From Paraphaeosphaeria minitans (Eukaryota > Ascomycota > Dothideomycetes > Pleosporales > Didymosphaeriaceae), in assembly GCA_015832175.1 (NCBI GenBank), contig WJXW01000007.1, positions 1,984,001 through 2,048,000 on the forward strand: a stretch of DNA of 64,000 nt. Direction: 5' to 3'. Position 1 is the first letter of the stretch, and each line of letters begins with the position of its first letter. The notes under the pieces are model-generated. The model was not told where the DNA came from. It made no database searches and saw only the letters and a program-made list of their open reading frames with translations. The translations under genes and the position numbers were made by a program. This document shows, piece after piece, positions 60,029 to 64,000 of the stretch.

Positions 60029-62853
60029 CTGGTTTCAGTAAAGCGCTGGCGTAGAATTTTTTGTTAGTGTAGCTATACAAATTGTTCTAAAGACCTACTT
60101 CTAACGTATCTAGATTAACCTATGTTTAGTAACTACTTATTTAAAAGTCTTATCTTGTTAAACTTTAGTGTTATTATTAATTAATTCTTTATACTAACTC
60201 TAAGTACTCTAGCGTGTAAGGCGTTATAAGAGCTTTTATAGAGCTTAACGCCTACTCTATTACTAATATTAACTCTTTTTTCTTTATTATAGACGCTAGT
60301 GTTATCTCTATTAACGTTTATAGTATCGCTAACGCCTAGAGAGAGCTAGGGTTAAAGTCTATAGTTACTATATATAATTAAGACGCTCCTTTTAGCGCTT
60401 ATAAAGTAAGTAGAGGACTATAGGTAATATGTAAATACTAGTTATAAGGTAACAGCGTAGCGTGTAGTAGCTAAAAAAGTAGCCTTAGTGTCTTTACTAG
60501 GCATAGTGTTATCTATCTAGTAGTGTAAAAATCGCTATAATAACTATAAGGTAGACTAGAAAGTCTAGTAAAAGCTAAATAACCTCTCTAGATTTACTAT
60601 AAATAAGTTTAGCGTTATTATAAGAGATAGCTAGGCGCTAATAGAGTACTTTAAAAAATACTTAGATGCTTAAAAATATTATATAAAGCCTCTAGCGTAT
60701 AAAGACCTATACTAGCGACTATTTAACAGCGTAATTACTAATAGAGCTAGGGTAAGAGATATTAATTAATTAATTATAGCGATAGTTAAAGGTAATAGTA
60801 AAGAGGATAGTAATAAAGTAAAGACTTTAGGGCCTTATAAAAGGCGTGTAGAAATATTAACTATAGTAGAGAGATCTTATAAAAAGATAACTTTAGCTAA
60901 TAAATTAAGTAAGTAGGTTAGTAATATAGCTATAGAAATTAGAGGATTAGTAGAAGCTCTATTAAAAGATCCCTAGTAAGAGGTAATTAATTATTTTATA
61001 AAGATATATAGCGTTCTAGATTACTACTTAAAAATACTAATTACTAAGCGTTTTAAGTTGCTTTTTATTACTAAGCTCTATCTAAGTCTTAAGCCTTAAT
61101 TAGTGTAGAAAACCTAAATAAAAAATAAAGTAAATAAGTAGCTAGGTATCCTACGCGATAAGTAGCTATAGCTACACACTATTAGGCTAACTTAAGAAGG
61201 TAATAGTAAGTTAAAAAAAAAAGAGTAAGTTATAGAATTTCTATAGAAAGTTAATAAGTATATAAAAGTAGATTAGCGCAACACGCTAAGACTAGCAATA
61301 GTAGTCTATACGCTAGTTAGTGTTTTGCTTACCTTCTATAGTATTACTGCTCTAGTAATCTACACTTTCTCTCTTATACTTTACTTTCCTAAATTACTTA
61401 TTTATACAACGCCTATATCTCCTCTACTATTTTTTTACACTGCGACTTCTACTCCTCCCTTATTAAAGGCTAATTTATTAGGTGTTAATCCTCTGTAATA
61501 GTAACTTCCTAGAAAAAGTTCTTATACCGCTTACTAGCGTACGTAGGTAGCTGCTTAAAGTCCTTACCTACGCTGTCTATTTAATTAATTAGATTATATA
61601 TAGCTATAAGAGCGTATATAAGCTTAACTTAAGTTATAATATTAAACTTATAAGACCTATTAAAAATCCTCTAATAACACTTAAAGACGCTAAACGTACA
61701 CTTAATAATATTTTAGAGACTACTATACTAGTAATTAAATAGCTCTTCTACTATTTAAGGCCTACTATTTAGTAGCTACACTATCTTTTAAAAGTAATAG
61801 CGTACGCTGTAATATAGTATAAGTGTTATATTACTGTTTATATATCTAGCGTCCGCTAGGTAATATTTGCCTAGAAGAGCTATAAATCCTTATTAATAAG
61901 CGTCTATAAGCACCTAGGCGTTGTAAGCGCTACCTTCCTAGCTAGCTAAGATGTATATAAAGTTTATATTAAAGTTAATAGCTACTAATATATTTTAGGA
62001 GAGGTATCTATAGTAATTTCTATATTATTTAGAGTTATCTACTAGCACGTAGACTTTAAAGTTTAACCTATTAAGAGCTCCTACATAGTCTTTAAAGAAA
62101 AGTATATATTTTAGATTATTATATATAGCCTCTAGGCAGGCGCTAGAGGGTAAATATACAACTTCTAGGTATAGTAAAAGGACTATAGCGAGGACTTTAT
62201 AAAAGTTACTACTAATGTTAGTAAAAGTTAAATAAAATCTCTATATATATATATAGTAATTATACTTAGTAAGTGCCTATAGCAGTGTTTAGCTTTTTAC
62301 TACCTAGCTCTTTATGCGTAGATATATAGAAACGTAAATACTTTCTCCTTAACTTTAATTTATTAGCTATCCTTAACGTGTTATCTATAGTAAGTAATAA
62401 GAGCCTTAAAGGTGCTCTGCTAGAGTTATGTCTCCTTATATAGGTATAGGTTATTAATAAGGCACCTAGCTAGCTAAGCTAGACCTAGGCATATATCCTC
62501 TACGCATTTATTTACGCCTATAGGTAGAGCTATAGTCTTCTCTATAGCGTTAATTAACACTAAAGTTATTACTATTAACGCTTCTATAACGCCTATAAGA
62601 GCCTCTCTACTAAGTATTATAGCGTTAAAAAGCTCTAAAATTAGGTAAGATAGACTTTCTAACTTTATACTTAGTTTAACTTATAATTTTACGCTTAAAT
62701 AGGTATAAATATAGATCCTGTTAGCACTAGTAAGGTTTAATTTAGCTAGTTAATTGCTCCTAGATTAGACCTCTATTTATGACGTTAAGATCACGCTCGA
62801 ACCGAACACGGCGTGATCTCAATGTGAGCCTAACTGGATCTAGTAATCGAGAT

Positions 62854-62891
62854 GAGATCAAGCCTCCAGATCACGTCTACCGAACAGGCCC
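62854..62891 (-). repeat. Right terminal inverted repeat
   Basis: Read on the minus strand it starts GGGCCTGTTCGGTAGACGTG and continues into TGATCTGGAGGCTTGATCTC. Relative to the left end it lacks one TGATCTCAAATCG unit and has a few substitutions, including G-to-A differences. It has largely escaped RIP. Confidence 0.8.
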
Positions 62892-62950
62892 TAGGCTATA
62901 TGTCCTCGTGCATAGCTCGCCAATGGCAGTCGATTCGAGTAGCCTTCACT

Positions 62951-64000
62951 TCAATTCCCCTGCATCCAGCACGGCGCGCCCGTATCCTGCGCCGCGCCCT
63001 GCCACATGTCGTAGTCGGCGGCCATGCCGACGCCGAACGGTGCCTCGAGCATGTCCGGCAGATTTGTGTCCCAGACCATGTCGTCCCAGAAGCCGCTGAG
63101 GGTGCCGTCGCCGAGGCTACTGACGTTAACGTTGGGGTCGCGCACCCAGCCGCCGCCCATGGCATCGGGGTTGAGCGCGAAACCGTAGTCTGGGATGGGA
63201 ACGCCCGGGTCACCGCCGTAAGCCAAGTCTGCTGCGCGGTGGTCGTGGCCGTGGCCTAGGGCCTGCACCTGCAGGTGGTCCCGTGCGTGTGCGAACGGGG
63301 GCATACCGTTCTGGGTCTGGGTGTGCAGCGCCTGCGCCGAGAACTGCGACTGCATCTTGTACGCGTTGTAGAGCCTGCTGACGGCATCGAGGCTGCGCTT
63401 GGCGGCGATGCTCCAGGGTTTGCTGCGCGCGAAGAACTCGAGCGCCGTCTCGATACTCGCGCACCACCGTGCCGTCTCCTCGGGCACGCTCGCGTCGCTG
63501 AAGAGGCTGACCAGCGGCACCATACACGCCTGGAAGGTGAACCAGACCGCGTTCCAGCCTGAGATGAGGTCCGGGCAGCACTCGGCTGAGATGTCGTCGA
63601 TGGTCTTGGCCGCGACGATGCGGCACTTGGCGACGCTAACTTTCTCCTCCACGGAAAGAGCGTGGAGCGGGCAGCGGCGGAGGGCGGAAACGAGGAGGGC
63701 CGGGCGGTGCAGCACGATGCGGAGGTTCTGGAAGCGCCACTTCATGACGAGGCGGACGCGGCGGAGGAAGTCTGGGCACGATTCGTTCGAGTTCGAGAGG
63801 ATGGGGGGCAGTTCGTCGTGCCATTTGATGATTTCTGCGTCGTAGGCGGCTGTCTCTGTGTGCGAGAGGAGTGGTGACTCGACCAGGCGGTCTTGGATCT
63901 TGGTGGCTATGGTGCAGAACTCGGAGGCGTAGATTAGCGGTAGTACCTTGAGGTATTCAAGGTATTGTGGGCTGTTCGGTTGCGGGAGGATCCCCTGGCG
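62951..64000 (-). CDS. C-terminal part of a fungal transcription factor (partial)
   Basis: The frame is open from its stop at 62951 to the window edge, so the 5' part, including any DNA-binding domain, lies outside. The visible 349 residues include a run typical of the regulatory middle/C-terminal region of fungal Zn2Cys6 factors: LVMKWRFQNLRIVLHRPALL, then SVEEKVSVAKCRIVAAKTIDDI, then WNAVWFTFQACMVPLVSLFSD. This is followed by an acidic, Gly/Asp/Trp-rich C-terminus (SGFWDDMVWDTNLPDML) that looks like an activation domain. No zinc cluster is in the window, so the class is inferred from this fungal_trans-like region. The RIPped transposon begins within 60 bp of its stop codon and may have removed or replaced its normal 3' flank. 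Confidence 0.75.
   Translation of the reverse strand, partial: RQGILPQPNSPQYLEYLKVLPLIYASEFCTIATKIQDRLVESPLLSHTETAAYDAEIIKWHDELPPILSNSNESCPDFLRRVRLVMKWRFQNLRIVLHRPALLVSALRRCPLHALSVEEKVSVAKCRIVAAKTIDDISAECCPDLISGWNAVWFTFQACMVPLVSLFSDASVPEETARWCASIETALEFFARSKPWSIAAKRSLDAVSRLYNAYKMQSQFSAQALHTQTQNGMPPFAHARDHLQVQALGHGHDHRAADLAYGGDPGVPIPDYGFALNPDAMGGGWVRDPNVNVSSLGDGTLSGFWDDMVWDTNLPDMLEAPFGVGMAADYDMWQGAAQDTGAPCWMQGN

Larger units (their letters stand above)
59978..62891. mobile_element. RIP-mutated DNA transposon with terminal inverted repeats
   Basis: A 2.9-kb block is strikingly AT-rich and nearly free of CpA/TpG, the signature of repeat-induced point mutation. It holds no substantial open frame. 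It is bounded by inverted repeats that start GGGCCTGTTCGGT on both ends. The flanks carry TA (or CTAG, which is itself palindromic) on both sides at 59976-59977 and 62892-62893, so the target duplication is either TA, as for Tc1/mariner/Fot1-like elements, or CTAG. The transposase type cannot be read from the decayed interior. It lies 59 bp from the stop codon of the transcription factor gene on its right. Confidence 0.82.

Overview
The window looks like a chromosome segment of a filamentous ascomycete (Pezizomycotina, probably Dothideomycetes). The evidence is short introns of 44-79 nt with GCTAAC/CTGAC-like branch sites, two tRNAs (one with an intron), cell-wall alpha-1,3-glucan synthase, BYS1-type and AA1-like secreted proteins, PTH11/rhodopsin-like membrane proteins, and an AT-rich block with the signature of repeat-induced point mutation (RIP). 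This assignment rests on gene content only.

Layout. 0-12 kb: a PHD-finger gene (minus), a single-pass membrane protein with a PY motif (minus), an intron-containing tRNA-Arg and a six-exon rhodopsin/PTH11-like gene (minus). 11.6-16.8 kb is gene-poor. 16.8-31.6 kb: a BYS1/thaumatin-like secreted protein (+), a small cysteine-containing AA1-like secreted protein (minus), an MFS drug:H+ antiporter (minus) divergent from an ER syntaxin-18/Ufe1 gene (+), aspartate aminotransferase (+), a gene derived from a Ty1/copia-type Gag (minus) and tRNA-Ser. 31.8-37.2 kb: a PPT2-like phosphopantetheinyl transferase (+), a single-pass secreted/membrane protein (+), then decayed genes on the minus strand (PI-PLC-like, a membrane-protein fragment, an SDR). 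40.5-47.8 kb: the very large alpha-1,3-glucan synthase (+), followed by a (TTCG)n array. 48.7-56.7 kb: a second rhodopsin-like gene, an RBM39-like splicing factor and sphingolipid fatty-acid 2-hydroxylase (all minus). 60-62.9 kb: a RIP-destroyed DNA transposon with preserved terminal inverted repeats. The right edge holds the 3' end of a fungal transcription factor gene (minus).

Most intact genes are core functions: wall glucan, sphingolipid hydroxylation, ER SNARE, transamination, splicing and mitochondrial ACP activation. The accessory layer (secreted proteins, PTH11-like receptors, decayed genes, RIP-mutated element) lies between them. No biosynthetic cluster, CRISPR or rRNA was seen. I did not find a clearly new multi-gene system. 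The most distinctive items are the RIPped transposon with spared ends, the Gag-derived host gene, the RBM39 intron whose best acceptor reads AT instead of AG, and the tract of neighbouring pseudogenes at 35-37 kb.
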